The notes beneath the pieces are model-generated. The model saw only the letters and a program-made list of their open reading frames with translations. It ran no database searches and was not told where the DNA came from. A stretch of DNA of 64,000 nt from Actinomadura viridilutea (GTDB lineage Bacteria > Actinomycetota > Actinomycetes > Streptosporangiales > Streptosporangiaceae), in contig PVNI01000014.1 of the NCBI GenBank assembly GCA_003001795.1, positions 107,545-171,544 on the forward strand, given 5' to 3'. The translations under genes were made by a program, and so were the position numbers. Positions 23,173 through 31,374 of this stretch are shown piece after piece. How positions within the stretch are numbered: position 1 is the first letter of the stretch; each line of letters begins with the position of its first letter.

Positions 23173-24138
23173 TCAGCCTTTGAGGCCCCCCGCGGTCAGA
23201 CCGGCCATGATGTGCCGCTGGAACAGGAAGAACACGACGATGGTCGGGATGCTGGCGATCACCAGGGCCGCGGTCATCGTGGTCTGCGGCATGTTGGCCC
23301 GCAGCGAGGCGATGCCCACGCTGATCGTCATCTTCTCCGGGTCCTGCAGCACGAGCAGGGGCCAGGCGAAGTCGCGCCACACGTTGACCACCGTGAAGAT
23401 CGACACGACGCCGAGGATCGGCCGCGACACCGGCAGCACGATCGACCACAGGATCCGCAGCGGCGAGGCGCCGTCGACCTGCGCCGCCTCCAGCAGGGCG
23501 GTGGGGATCGCGTCGAAGAAGCGCTTGAGCAGGAAGATGTTGAACCCGTTGGCGACCGCGGGCAGCCAGATCGCCCACGGCGTGTTCAGCAGGTCCAGCC
23601 GGACGATCGGCACGTCCTTGACCGTCAGGTAGGCGGGCAGCAGGATCACCGTCGGCGGGATCATCAGCGTCGCCAGCATGCCCATCAAGATCACGTTGCC
23701 GAACCGGGGGCGCAGCTTGGACAGCGCGTAGGCCGCGGCGACGTCGAACGCCATCGTGAACGCCCAGGCCCCCGCCGCGTACTGCAGGGTGTTCAGCAGG
23801 AACCGGTCGAGGTTCATCATCGTCCACGCCTGCCGGTAGCTGTCGAAGGAGACGGACGACGGCACGAACGTGGGCGGGATGCGGGCGAACTCCTCGCCGG
23901 TCTTCATCGCCCCGGTGACCATCCAGTACAGCGGGAACACGAAGACGGCCGTGAACAGCATCACCGTCGAGACCAGGACGGTCCAGTAGATCCTGCGGCC
24001 CCACGGCGAGTTCAGCTGGTGCGGCGACAGCACCGTCCGGTGCCCGGTGGCGAACGGCTTCGGACGGCGCCGCCTGGGCGCGCGCCGGGACGGCGGGGCG
24101 GACGCGGCGGGCGGACGCGTGGCGGTGAGAGAGGGCAT
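23173..24138 (-). CDS. Carbohydrate ABC transporter permease, MalG type
   Basis: The product is 321 aa with a basic, Pro/Ala-rich N-terminus of about 45 residues and six membrane helices. The EAA loop 'LLEAAQVDGASPLRILWSIVLP' region identifies a binding-protein-dependent permease that contacts an ATPase. It starts 12 bp after the MalF-type gene. No ATPase gene is in the operon, so a shared MsiK-type ATPase encoded elsewhere is expected, as in many actinobacteria. Confidence 0.93.
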   Translation of the reverse strand: MPSLTATRPPAASAPPSRRAPRRRRPKPFATGHRTVLSPHQLNSPWGRRIYWTVLVSTVMLFTAVFVFPLYWMVTGAMKTGEEFARIPPTFVPSSVSFDSYRQAWTMMNLDRFLLNTLQYAAGAWAFTMAFDVAAAYALSKLRPRFGNVILMGMLATLMIPPTVILLPAYLTVKDVPIVRLDLLNTPWAIWLPAVANGFNIFLLKRFFDAIPTALLEAAQVDGASPLRILWSIVLPVSRPILGVVSIFTVVNVWRDFAWPLLVLQDPEKMTISVGIASLRANMPQTTMTAALVIASIPTIVVFFLFQRHIMAGLTAGGLKG

Positions 24139-24150
24139 GGTGACGGGCCT

Positions 24151-25071
24151 TCAGGTGACGTTGCGCGACACGCGCAGGTAGGCGGCGGAGAAGACGATCA
24201 GGACGATCATGAGCATCAGCCCGAGGGCGCTGCCCCCGCCGAAGTCCTGGTAGTCGAAGGCGTACTGGTACATCAGGTAGACGACGCTGAGCGTGGCGTC
24301 CTCCGGGCCGCCGCCGGTGAGCAGGTACGGCTCGATGAACACCTGCATCGTCGCGATGATCTGCAGCAGCAGCATCACCAGCAGGATCAGCCGGGTCTGC
24401 GGGATGGTGACGTGCCAGATCCGGCGCAGCGTCCCGGCGCCGTCCAGCTCGGCGGCCTCGTACAGCTCGCCGGGGACGGTCTGCAGCGCCGCCAGGTAGA
24501 TCAGCGTGCCGGTGCCCAGGTTCATCCAGGTGGACACGATCACCAGCGAGATCAGCGCGGTGTCCCGGGAGTCCAGCCAGCTCAGACCCGGCAGGTGCAC
24601 CAGGTTCAGCAGCTGGTTGAACAGGCCCGGCCCCGGGTCGTAGAACCACTTGAACAGCAGCACCGACACCGCCGGCGGCAGCATGACGGGCAGGTACACC
24701 ACGAACCTCAGGTAGCCGCGGGCGTGCCGCAGCTCGTTCAGCACCAGCGCGATCGCGAAGGGGACCACGTACCCGCACAGCAGCGCGAGCAGGGTGAACA
24801 TCGCGGTGTTGCGCCAGGCGGGCCAGAACGCGGGGTCCTGCACCACCGTCCGGATGTTGTCGAGCCCGACCCACTGGGGCGGATCGACGAAATTGTTCTT
24901 CTGGAAGCTCAGGACGACCTCGCGGGCCATCGGATACCAGGAGAAGAACGCGAAGCAGATCAGCGCTCCGCTGAGGAACCCGTAGGCGGTGAGGTTCCGC
25001 CGTACCGCCAGGCCGAGCCGCCTGCGCGGCGCCCCCGCCGGGCGGAGGCGGCCGCCGTGCGAAACGGTCAT
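24151..25071 (-). CDS. Carbohydrate ABC transporter permease, MalF type
   Basis: The protein is 306 aa with a basic N-terminus, six predicted helices and an EAA loop 'ELYEAAELDGAGTLRRIWHV' near residue 210. 'FFSWYPMAREVVLSF' in the first helix region is common in this family. With the MalG-type partner it would form the channel for an alpha-glucan oligosaccharide. It lies directly after the binding-protein gene. Confidence 0.93.
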   Translation of the reverse strand: MTVSHGGRLRPAGAPRRRLGLAVRRNLTAYGFLSGALICFAFFSWYPMAREVVLSFQKNNFVDPPQWVGLDNIRTVVQDPAFWPAWRNTAMFTLLALLCGYVVPFAIALVLNELRHARGYLRFVVYLPVMLPPAVSVLLFKWFYDPGPGLFNQLLNLVHLPGLSWLDSRDTALISLVIVSTWMNLGTGTLIYLAALQTVPGELYEAAELDGAGTLRRIWHVTIPQTRLILLVMLLLQIIATMQVFIEPYLLTGGGPEDATLSVVYLMYQYAFDYQDFGGGSALGLMLMIVLIVFSAAYLRVSRNVT

Positions 25072-25125
25072 CGTGGTCCTTCCGGTGCCCCGGGAGCGCC
25101 GGGCGGCGCCCCCGGGAGGTGGGCG

Positions 25126-26508
25126 TCAGTTGCTGCGGGCGAGGAGTGCGTTGACCTTCTTCTCGGCGTCGGCCAGCAGCTGGTCGATGTCGGCGTCCCT
25201 GCGGGTCAGGACGGCCGACATGACGCCGTCGAGGATCGCGTAGATGGCCTGCGCGTTCGGCGGCTCCACCTTGGGCGTGACGCCGGACGACCCCTTCTCA
25301 TACGGGGCGAAGTTGTCCACGGGCACGGTGGCGTACTGGCGCCGCAGCGCGCGCTCCTGGGCGCCGCTGGCGTTGTCGCCCCACAGCAGGTTCTCGGGGA
25401 CGCCGACCGGGCGGCCCCCCTCCTTGAACCGCTTGTAGTCGAACTGGCCCTGCCCCGGCGTCAGGTTCCGGAAGTCCAGCCACAGCATGGCGGCCTTGAT
25501 CTGGTCCGGGCTCGCCTTCGGGTTGATCATGTAGGCGTCGCCGCCGAGCAGGGACGCCCTGGCCTCCGGCAGCGTGGTCGCGCCGATGTCCTCGATCTCG
25601 GCGCCGAAGTTGAGGAACGTCTCGACGGCCACGTCCGGCGCGCCGACCATCATGCCGAGCTTGCCGCTGCCCATCATCCGCATGAGGTCCTCCCAGCGCA
25701 GCAGCTGCTTGGTCCCCATGGAGTCGTCGGTCCAGCGCATGTCCTTGAGGGTCTGCAGGACGGCGCGCCCTTCGGGGCTGTTGAACGCGGCCTTCTTGCC
25801 GTCGGGGGTGACGACGTCGCCGCCCCGCCCGTAGATCTCGGCGGTGAAGTGCCAGCCGCCGGTGTTGCCGGCGCTGTACTCGCCGTACCCGACGTAGCCG
25901 GGGCCCAGCGCGGAGATCTTCTTGGCGGCCTCGCGGACCTCGGCCCAGGTCTTGGGCGGGTTGTTCGGGTCGAGCCCCGCCTTGGCGAACAGCTTGCGGT
26001 TGTAGACGAGCCCGGTGGTGTAGCCCTTGCGGGGGACGCCGTAGATGCGGCCCTTGCCGTCCTGGAGCGCCTTGAGGAACTGCGGGTTGACGTCCTTGAG
26101 CCGCTTGAGGGCGCCGACGTAGGGGGTGATGTCGGCGGCCTGCCGGTTCTGAATGATCTTCTGGGCGTCGGTGTAGTAGACGTAGAAGACGTCCTCCATC
26201 TGCCCGCCGGCCAGCTTGGCCTGGAACGTCTCGGGCACGATGCAGGGGAAGGCGTCCTTGCCGACGACCGTGATGTTCGGGTACTCGGCCTGGAACGCCT
26301 TGACGTCGGCGTCCCACGCGGCCCGCTCGGCCTTGGCGGTCTTCGGGGGCCGGCAGCCGACGGTGATCGTCACCTTGGTGTTCGGATCGAGCGGCCCGGC
26401 CGTCGCGGCGGCCCCGCGGTCGTTCTGCCTGCTGGACTTGGCGCCGCACGCGGTGCCCGTGACGGCCAGTGCCGCCGTCAGCAGCACCGCCACTGGACGG
26501 AGTCTCAT
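25126..26508 (-). CDS. Extracellular solute-binding lipoprotein for sugars
   Basis: The gene encodes 460 aa from an ATG at 26508 with GAGGA seven bases upstream; a longer in-frame start at 26559 would precede the signal peptide and is rejected. The signal peptide ends in 'VTGTACG', a weak lipobox whose Cys should be lipidated. The rest resembles family-1 (UgpB/MalE) binding proteins, for example 'GVPRKGYTTGLVYNRKLF' and 'GLDPNNPPKTWAEV'. It would capture oligosaccharides released by the GH87 enzyme. It is the first structural gene of the operon, behind an array of CGCAAR repeats that probably bind the LacI protein. Confidence 0.92.
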   Translation of the reverse strand: MRLRPVAVLLTAALAVTGTACGAKSSRQNDRGAAATAGPLDPNTKVTITVGCRPPKTAKAERAAWDADVKAFQAEYPNITVVGKDAFPCIVPETFQAKLAGGQMEDVFYVYYTDAQKIIQNRQAADITPYVGALKRLKDVNPQFLKALQDGKGRIYGVPRKGYTTGLVYNRKLFAKAGLDPNNPPKTWAEVREAAKKISALGPGYVGYGEYSAGNTGGWHFTAEIYGRGGDVVTPDGKKAAFNSPEGRAVLQTLKDMRWTDDSMGTKQLLRWEDLMRMMGSGKLGMMVGAPDVAVETFLNFGAEIEDIGATTLPEARASLLGGDAYMINPKASPDQIKAAMLWLDFRNLTPGQGQFDYKRFKEGGRPVGVPENLLWGDNASGAQERALRRQYATVPVDNFAPYEKGSSGVTPKVEPPNAQAIYAILDGVMSAVLTRRDADIDQLLADAEKKVNALLARSN

Positions 26509-26559
26509 CGGGGGTTCCTCCTCGGGGGATTGCGAGGAACATACAGAGACGTACATCAC

Positions 26560-26610
26560 AACGCAAGACCCGAATTTTTCAACGCAAGAACACGACGAAA
26601 GATCGCAAAC
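26560..26610. promoter_or_regulatory. Array of CGCAAR operator half-sites upstream of the sugar operon
   Basis: CGCAAG at 26562, CGCAAG at 26583 and CGCAAA at 26604 are spaced exactly 21 bp, two helical turns. The same element forms the TTGCGCAA palindromes at the lacI-type gene. This is good evidence for LacI control of the sugar operon. Confidence 0.65.
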
Positions 26611-26682
26611 TTTGGAACGCGCCCGGAATGACGAGAGCCGCCGCCCACGGGGGCGACGGCTCGGAGCGCGATGCGCGCGCGA

Positions 26683-27714
26683 TCAGCCGGAGGCGGCCGG
26701 CCGCGGCGGCGCGGTGGAGCCGCGGACCACCAGCTCGGGCTCGTAGAGCAGCTCCTCGGCGGGCGCCGACCCGCGCTCCATCTGCGTGACCAGCATGCTG
26801 ACCGCCGCCCTGCCCATCGCCTCGATCGGCTGGCGGACCGTGGTGAGCGGCGGGTGCGTGCAGTTGATGAACGCCGAGTCGTCGAACCCGACCACCGACA
26901 GGTCCTCCGGCGCCGACAGCCCGGCCCGGCGCACCGCCCGGATCGCCCCGAGCGCCAGCACGTCGCTCGCGCAGATCACCGCCGTGTACCCCGCCGCGAT
27001 GATCCGCGCGGCCACCGAGTGGCCGCCCTCGATCGAGAACATGGCGTGCGCCACCGCGTCGTCGGGCACCTCGCCCGCGACCGCGCGGAACGCTGCCAGC
27101 TTGCGCTGCGACGGGATGTGGTCCTCCGGCCCCAGCAGCAGCGCGATGCGCTCATGCCCCAGCGACGTCAGATGCGCGTAGGCCTGCTCGACGGCGACCG
27201 CGTCGTCGGTGGACACCCGGGGGAACGTCAGCTCCGGCACCCCCGCGTTCACCAGCACGACCGGAAGCCCCAGCTCCATCAGCCGGTAGTAGTGGTCGTG
27301 CGGGGAATCGAGCTCCGCGTAGTGCCCGCCCGCGAACACCACGCCCGACACCTGCTGGTCGACGAGCATGTTGACGTAGTCGGCCTCCGACAGCCCGCCC
27401 GCGGTCCGGGTGCACAGCACCGGCGTGAACCCCCGCTGGGCGAGCGCGCCCCCGATCACCTCCGCCAGCGCCGGGAAGATCGGGTTGCCCAGCTCCGGCA
27501 GGACCAGGCCCACCAGCCGGGCCCGCTCCCCGCGCAGCTGCGTGGGCCGCTCGTAGCCCAGCACGTCGAGCGCGGTGAGCACCGCCTGCCGCGTCGCCTC
27601 CGACACCCCCGGACGCCCGTTCAGCACGCGGCTGACCGTCGCCTCGCTGACTCCCACCTTCTTCGCGACCTCGGCGAGCCGCCGGGTCCGCGCGGACTCC
27701 CCTGACTGACTCAT
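26683..27714 (-). CDS. LacI-family transcriptional repressor
   Basis: The 343-aa protein has an N-terminal LacI helix-turn-helix ('LAEVAKKVGVSEATVSRVLNG' region, 13-33) and a periplasmic-binding-protein-like sensor domain with 'CASDVLALGAIRAVRRAG' and 'SVVGFDDSAF' near the C-terminus. It lies upstream of the sugar operon in the same direction. Its own promoter carries TTGCGCAA at 27714-27721, overlapping the ATG, and again at 27757-27764, so it is likely autoregulated and released by an imported alpha-glucoside. Confidence 0.94.
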   Translation of the reverse strand: MSQSGESARTRRLAEVAKKVGVSEATVSRVLNGRPGVSEATRQAVLTALDVLGYERPTQLRGERARLVGLVLPELGNPIFPALAEVIGGALAQRGFTPVLCTRTAGGLSEADYVNMLVDQQVSGVVFAGGHYAELDSPHDHYYRLMELGLPVVLVNAGVPELTFPRVSTDDAVAVEQAYAHLTSLGHERIALLLGPEDHIPSQRKLAAFRAVAGEVPDDAVAHAMFSIEGGHSVAARIIAAGYTAVICASDVLALGAIRAVRRAGLSAPEDLSVVGFDDSAFINCTHPPLTTVRQPIEAMGRAAVSMLVTQMERGSAPAEELLYEPELVVRGSTAPPRPAASG

Positions 27715-27774
27715 TGCGCAAGGATACGACAGCCCTGTGCAAGTGAACGTCCGATCTTGCGCAAACGACGCAAG
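27714..27774. promoter_or_regulatory. LacI-type operator cluster at the lacI promoter
   Basis: TTGCGCAA palindromes lie at 27714-27721 and 27757-27764, with TGCAAG at 27738 and CGCAAG at 27769. Spacings of 21-22 bp repeat the pattern seen at the sugar operon. The cluster lies only 27 bp from the first DosR-type box that faces ctaD. Confidence 0.65.
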
Positions 27775-27800
27775 TGAGCCGCTCCCTCGGCGACCGGTGC

Positions 27801-27860
27801 GGGACGAAGGTCCCGGAAGTTCGGGCCATTGGTCCCTCGGCGGCGGAGCCCGTTGGTCCC
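27801..27860 (+). promoter_or_regulatory. Three tandem DosR-type sites upstream of ctaD
   Basis: GGGACGAAGGTCCC (27801-27814) is a perfect GGGAC-N4-GTCCC box. GGGCCATTGGTCCC (27823-27836) has one mismatch, and a GTCCC half-site ends at 27860. The spacings are 22 and 24 bp, so all sites face the same side of the helix. The last site ends 65 bp before the ctaD ATG at 27925. Confidence 0.8.
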
Positions 27861-27924
27861 TGGTCCGGCCGCGCGCTGATCGCTGGGATGTACGGGATCC
27901 TCATCCGAGTTCTGGAGTTGCCGC

Positions 27925-29571
27925 ATGACGTCGAGTTCCGCCGTGCAGGTGGAAACGGTCGACAGGCCCGTGACGCGCAAAGGGACGCGTCTGGTCTCCT
28001 GGCTGACGTCGACCGACCACAAGGTGATCGGCTACCTCTACTTGATCACCTCGTTCGCGTTCTTTCTCATCGGCGGCGTCCTGGCCCTGGTCGTGCGCGC
28101 CGAGCTGGCGCATCCGGGACTGCAGCTGGTCTCCAACGAGCAGTACAACCAGGCCTTCACCATGCACGGCCTGATCATGCTGCTGCTGTTCGCCACCCCG
28201 CTGTTCACCGGGTTCGCCAACGTGGTGATGCCGCTGCAGATCGGCGCTCCGGACGTGGCCTTCCCCCGCCTGAACATGCTGAGCTACTGGCTGTTCCTGT
28301 TCGGCGGGCTGATCGCGGCCGCGTCCTTCCTCACGCCGGGCGGCGCGGCCAGTTTCGGCTGGTACATGTATCCGCCGCTGTCGAACGCCATTCACAGTCC
28401 CGGCATCGGCGCCGACATGGGCATCATCGGCCTCACGCTGGGCGGCTTCGGCACGATCCTTTCGGCGGTCAACTTCATCACCACGATCCTGTGCATGCGG
28501 GCGCCGGGCATGACGATGTTCCGGGTGCCGGTCTTCACCTGGAACGTGCTGATCACCAGCATCCTGGTGCTGGCGATCTTCCCGGTGCTGGCCGCGACGC
28601 TGGTGGCGCTGGAGTCCGACCGCAAGTTCGGCTCGCACATCTTCGACGCCGAGACCGGCGGCGCGCTGATCTTCCAGCACCTGTTCTGGTTCTTCGGGCA
28701 CCCCGAGGTCTACGTGATCGCGCTGCCGTTCTTCGGGATCATCTCCGAGATCATCCCGGTGTTCAGCCGCAAGCCGATCTTCGGCTACGTGGGCATGGTG
28801 GCGGCCACGCTGTCGATCGCCGGCCTGTCGATGGCCGTGTGGGCGCACCACATGTTCACCACCGGCCAGGTGGTGCTGCCCTTCTTCTCGTTCATGACGC
28901 TCCTGATCGCCGTGCCGACCGGGATCAAGTTCTTCAACTGGGTGGGCACGATGTGGCGCGGACAGCTGACCTTCGAGGCGCCGATGCTGTTCTCGGTCGG
29001 CTTCCTCGTGACGTTCCTGTTCGGCGGACTCACGGGCGTGCTGCTCGCCTCGCCGCCGATCGACTTCCACGTCAGCGACTCCTACTTCGTCGTCGCCCAC
29101 TTCCACTACACGCTGTTCGGCACCGTGGTGTTCGCCATGTTCGCCGGGTTCTACTTCTGGTGGCCGAAGATGACCGGCAAGGTGCTGCACGAGGGCTGGG
29201 CCAAGGTCCATTTCTGGACCCTGTTCATCGGCTTCCACGGCACCTTCCTGGTCCAGCACTGGATGGGCGTCCAGGGATTGCCGCGGCGGTTCGCCGACTA
29301 TCCCGCCGAATTCACCACCCTCAACATGGTGTCCACGGCCGGTGCGTTCCTGCTGGGCATCTCCACGATCCCGTTCCTGTGGAACATCTACCGCACCGCC
29401 AAGTCCGCGCCGCGGGTGACCGTGGACGACCCGTGGGGCTACGGCGGATCGCTGGAGTGGGCGACCTCCTGCCCGCCCCCGCGGCACAACTTCACCTCCA
29501 TTCCGCGCATCCGCTCCACGCGGCCCGCCTTCGACCTGCACCACCCGCGCGCAGGCACCGAGACGGGCTGA
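27925..29571 (+). CDS. ctaD: Cytochrome c oxidase subunit I (stand-alone)
   Basis: The 548-aa protein starts at an ATG with GGAG eight bases upstream. Key motifs of heme-copper oxidase subunit I are intact: 'FTMHGLIM' (heme a ligand), 'FFGHPEVYV' with the cross-linked His-Tyr and the D-channel Glu of the A1 class, 'WAHHMFTTG' (CuB ligands), 'TGIKFFNW' with the K-channel Lys, and 'VAHFHYTLFG' (heme ligands). About 12 helices are visible. No subunit II, III or heme-assembly gene is nearby, so it must use subunits encoded elsewhere. Three DosR-type sites upstream suggest that it is an alternative subunit I made under low O2. Confidence 0.95.
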   Translation: MTSSSAVQVETVDRPVTRKGTRLVSWLTSTDHKVIGYLYLITSFAFFLIGGVLALVVRAELAHPGLQLVSNEQYNQAFTMHGLIMLLLFATPLFTGFANVVMPLQIGAPDVAFPRLNMLSYWLFLFGGLIAAASFLTPGGAASFGWYMYPPLSNAIHSPGIGADMGIIGLTLGGFGTILSAVNFITTILCMRAPGMTMFRVPVFTWNVLITSILVLAIFPVLAATLVALESDRKFGSHIFDAETGGALIFQHLFWFFGHPEVYVIALPFFGIISEIIPVFSRKPIFGYVGMVAATLSIAGLSMAVWAHHMFTTGQVVLPFFSFMTLLIAVPTGIKFFNWVGTMWRGQLTFEAPMLFSVGFLVTFLFGGLTGVLLASPPIDFHVSDSYFVVAHFHYTLFGTVVFAMFAGFYFWWPKMTGKVLHEGWAKVHFWTLFIGFHGTFLVQHWMGVQGLPRRFADYPAEFTTLNMVSTAGAFLLGISTIPFLWNIYRTAKSAPRVTVDDPWGYGGSLEWATSCPPPRHNFTSIPRIRSTRPAFDLHHPRAGTETG

Positions 29572-29612
29572 CGAAGGACCGGTCGGCGACGGCCAGACGG
29601 CCTCGCGACCCC

Positions 29613-29653
29613 GCGCCCGTCCCGCCGTCCTCCCCCTCCGGCGGGACGGGCGC
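29613..29653 (+). terminator. Terminator after ctaD
   Basis: GCGCCCGTCCCGCCG (29613-29627) and CGGCGGGACGGGCGC (29639-29653) form a perfect 15-bp stem around an 11-base pyrimidine loop. It starts 42 bp after the ctaD stop, so ctaD is probably monocistronic. Confidence 0.85.
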
Positions 29654-30000
29654 CCCTCACCAAAATCCGCCCTGCCCAGAGCGTGACCCGCGCGATACCA
29701 CGCTGCAGTCCCAACAATTGAGCACAGCGGCCGGGACACCTGACCGCCGCCGCGCAACCACCGGCGCCCGAGAAAGAAGGGTGCGAAAACACTCGATCGA
29801 TCACGAGCGGGCCGACCGACAAGAAACCTGGATCGGTCACCGCCGGCCGTAATGCGGATCGCGTCCTCGGAAGCATTGTGGATTTCCGCCCGGCGGCACG
29901 GTGACCAGTGCCGGTCCGGCCCAAGGCATCACTGTCCCCGAATACGACGAGCTTCACTCCGCAAGGCGCCCCTTGTGCCCCCGTGCCGGGCTCACCGGCT

Positions 30001-30230
30001 CAGCGATTGAATCCACCTTGCAACGACGCCAGAAGGCGGCCGCTGGATTTGGCCGTGACCGGAGGCAATGTCAATACCTGCTCGCGCAGTTTGCCGAGCA
30101 GCTCCAGGGCGCGGTCGAGCACGGCCTCGGGGCCCGGCGGACGTCGCACGGCTCGGCCAGGTGGCCGAGGATCTCCATCTCGCCGTTGGTCACGGCCACG
30201 TCGATGGAGGTGGCGCCGCGTGGTGTACGT
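30001..30230 (-). pseudogene. Decayed minus-strand gene fragment, family unknown
   Basis: One minus-strand frame reads a coding-like 'IDVAVTNGEMEILGHLAEP'. About 20 codons later the plausible sequence continues in another frame as 'AVLDRALELLGKLREQ' and stops at 30001. This looks like the C-terminal end of a gene broken by a frameshift near 30135. I could not identify the family. Confidence 0.4.
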
Positions 30231-30640
30231 CGACAACGACTCGCTGGTCTGGTGCACCCGCGATCGGGTTCAAGTTCGACTGCCAGAACGGGCCGACGAA
30301 CGACTCTCCGAACAACACCGGTCTCAGGCAGCTGCCCAAGCCCGTTCCCGCGTGGATCCGCTGCAGCGGCTGCGACAACCCCGACATGAACCCGCCGAGC
30401 GGCTGCTCGCAGTCGGAGTCCTACCCGCTGCCGATCCAGGTGATCTGCGAGCTGTTCGGCGTCCAAGACGCCGCGGCCCGCGCGGAGATGCGCCGCCGCA
30501 CCGACTCGTTCTTCCACACCTCCGCCGGCCCGGAGGAGGTGGTGCATGCCTACACGCGGATGCAGGAGCTGCTGGGCGAGCTGGTCGCCGCCAAGCGGGA
30601 GACGCCCGGCGACGACCTGGGCGAAGTCGGACTCGGCGTA
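30225..30640 (+). pseudogene. Fused remnants of a sugar dehydrogenase-like gene and a cytochrome P450 gene
   Basis: From about 30265 the plus strand reads 'FDCQNGPTNDSPNNTGL', which resembles a segment of secreted glucose/sorbosone dehydrogenase-like proteins. Without a stop it passes at about 30424 into 'LPIQVICELFGV' and then 'TSAGPEEVVHAY' and 'VAAKRETPGDDL'. That is the stretch of a cytochrome P450 just before the oxygen-binding helix. Neither piece has its start, its catalytic motifs or its end. The dehydrogenase assignment is weaker than the P450 one. The junction suggests repeated deletion or recombination. Confidence 0.55.
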
Positions 30641-30673
30641 GGTCAGAACGACAGCGCCCAGTTCACGGCGTGA

Positions 30674-31240
30674 TGGCGGCGATCCGGGTCCAGCCGCTCA
30701 CGCCAGTTCGCCCGCGCGTACGCCACTGACATCGGACACGGACAAGGGGCTGCGGCACCCGCGCTCGGCTGCGCCACCGTGCCCCAACGCGCAGACCAGA
30801 CCCCCACTGCCTTCGCAATGCTTGCGGTGTGCCGCGTGGGCGAGCGCTGGGGCGACAGCTCACCGGCTGTGCACGTGGCGCATTCCGCATGGCTCACGTG
30901 GCGCGCGTCGCTTCGGCGGCCGGGGGTGACGGACCGCTGCGTTGACGTGGGAGTGCCCGTGTCGAGCCGGGCCAGGTGAGCGCCGGGTGTTTGTCGACAT
31001 CGCGAACACCTTGACGTGGCCTGCGGGGGGTACCGCCGCGCCGCTGGTGCCGCCGGGCCCTCGAGTGGGGTGTCGGGCCGCGGCATGCCGGCGCTGGGCG
31101 ACGTCGAGGCCAGATCGGGCGGAGCGGCGGCGGGTGGCCTCCCGAAGGCTGTCGCGGATCGCGCGGCGCACAGGGGATGCGGCGTCACGGGCGCCGTGAG
31201 CCCGCTGCGTACGGTGCGTTGCAGGTCACAGACGGAGGGC
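30674..31240. other. Gene-free stretch between decayed fragments and cydA
   Basis: No frame shows recognisable protein or codon pattern on either strand. Together with 29654-30000 it is spacer around the decayed fragments. No RNA gene or insertion-sequence end could be recognised. Confidence 0.5.
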
Positions 31241-31250
31241 CACGGCGCAA

Positions 31251-31264
31251 TGGACCTTCGTCCC
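31251..31264 (+). promoter_or_regulatory. DosR-type box upstream of cydA
   Basis: TGGACCTTCGTCCC has one mismatch to GGGAC-N4-GTCCC and the same CTTC centre as the nitroreductase box. It ends 110 bp before the cydA GTG at 31375, as at narK. Confidence 0.65.
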
Positions 31265-31374
31265 TGTCAGCAGGCATCCGGTCGGTGGTGCGCTGAATAC
31301 CGTCCGCACAGGGACCGCGACGGTCCTGAGGCGGCGAATCGACAGAGGTAGCCCAGCGCGCCCCGAGGAAGACA

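Noticed and set aside
28000..29757. Large minus-strand open frame opposite ctaD
   Set aside because: It is a mirror of the ctaD codons with no membrane pattern, start signal or family resemblance.
31311..31327. GGGACC...GGTCC dyad downstream of the cydA box
   Set aside because: The spacer between GGACC and GGTCC is five bases, one more than an equally extended DosR box allows (GGGACC-NN-GGTCCC gives two between these arms plus the outer C). It does not fit the pattern of the other sites.
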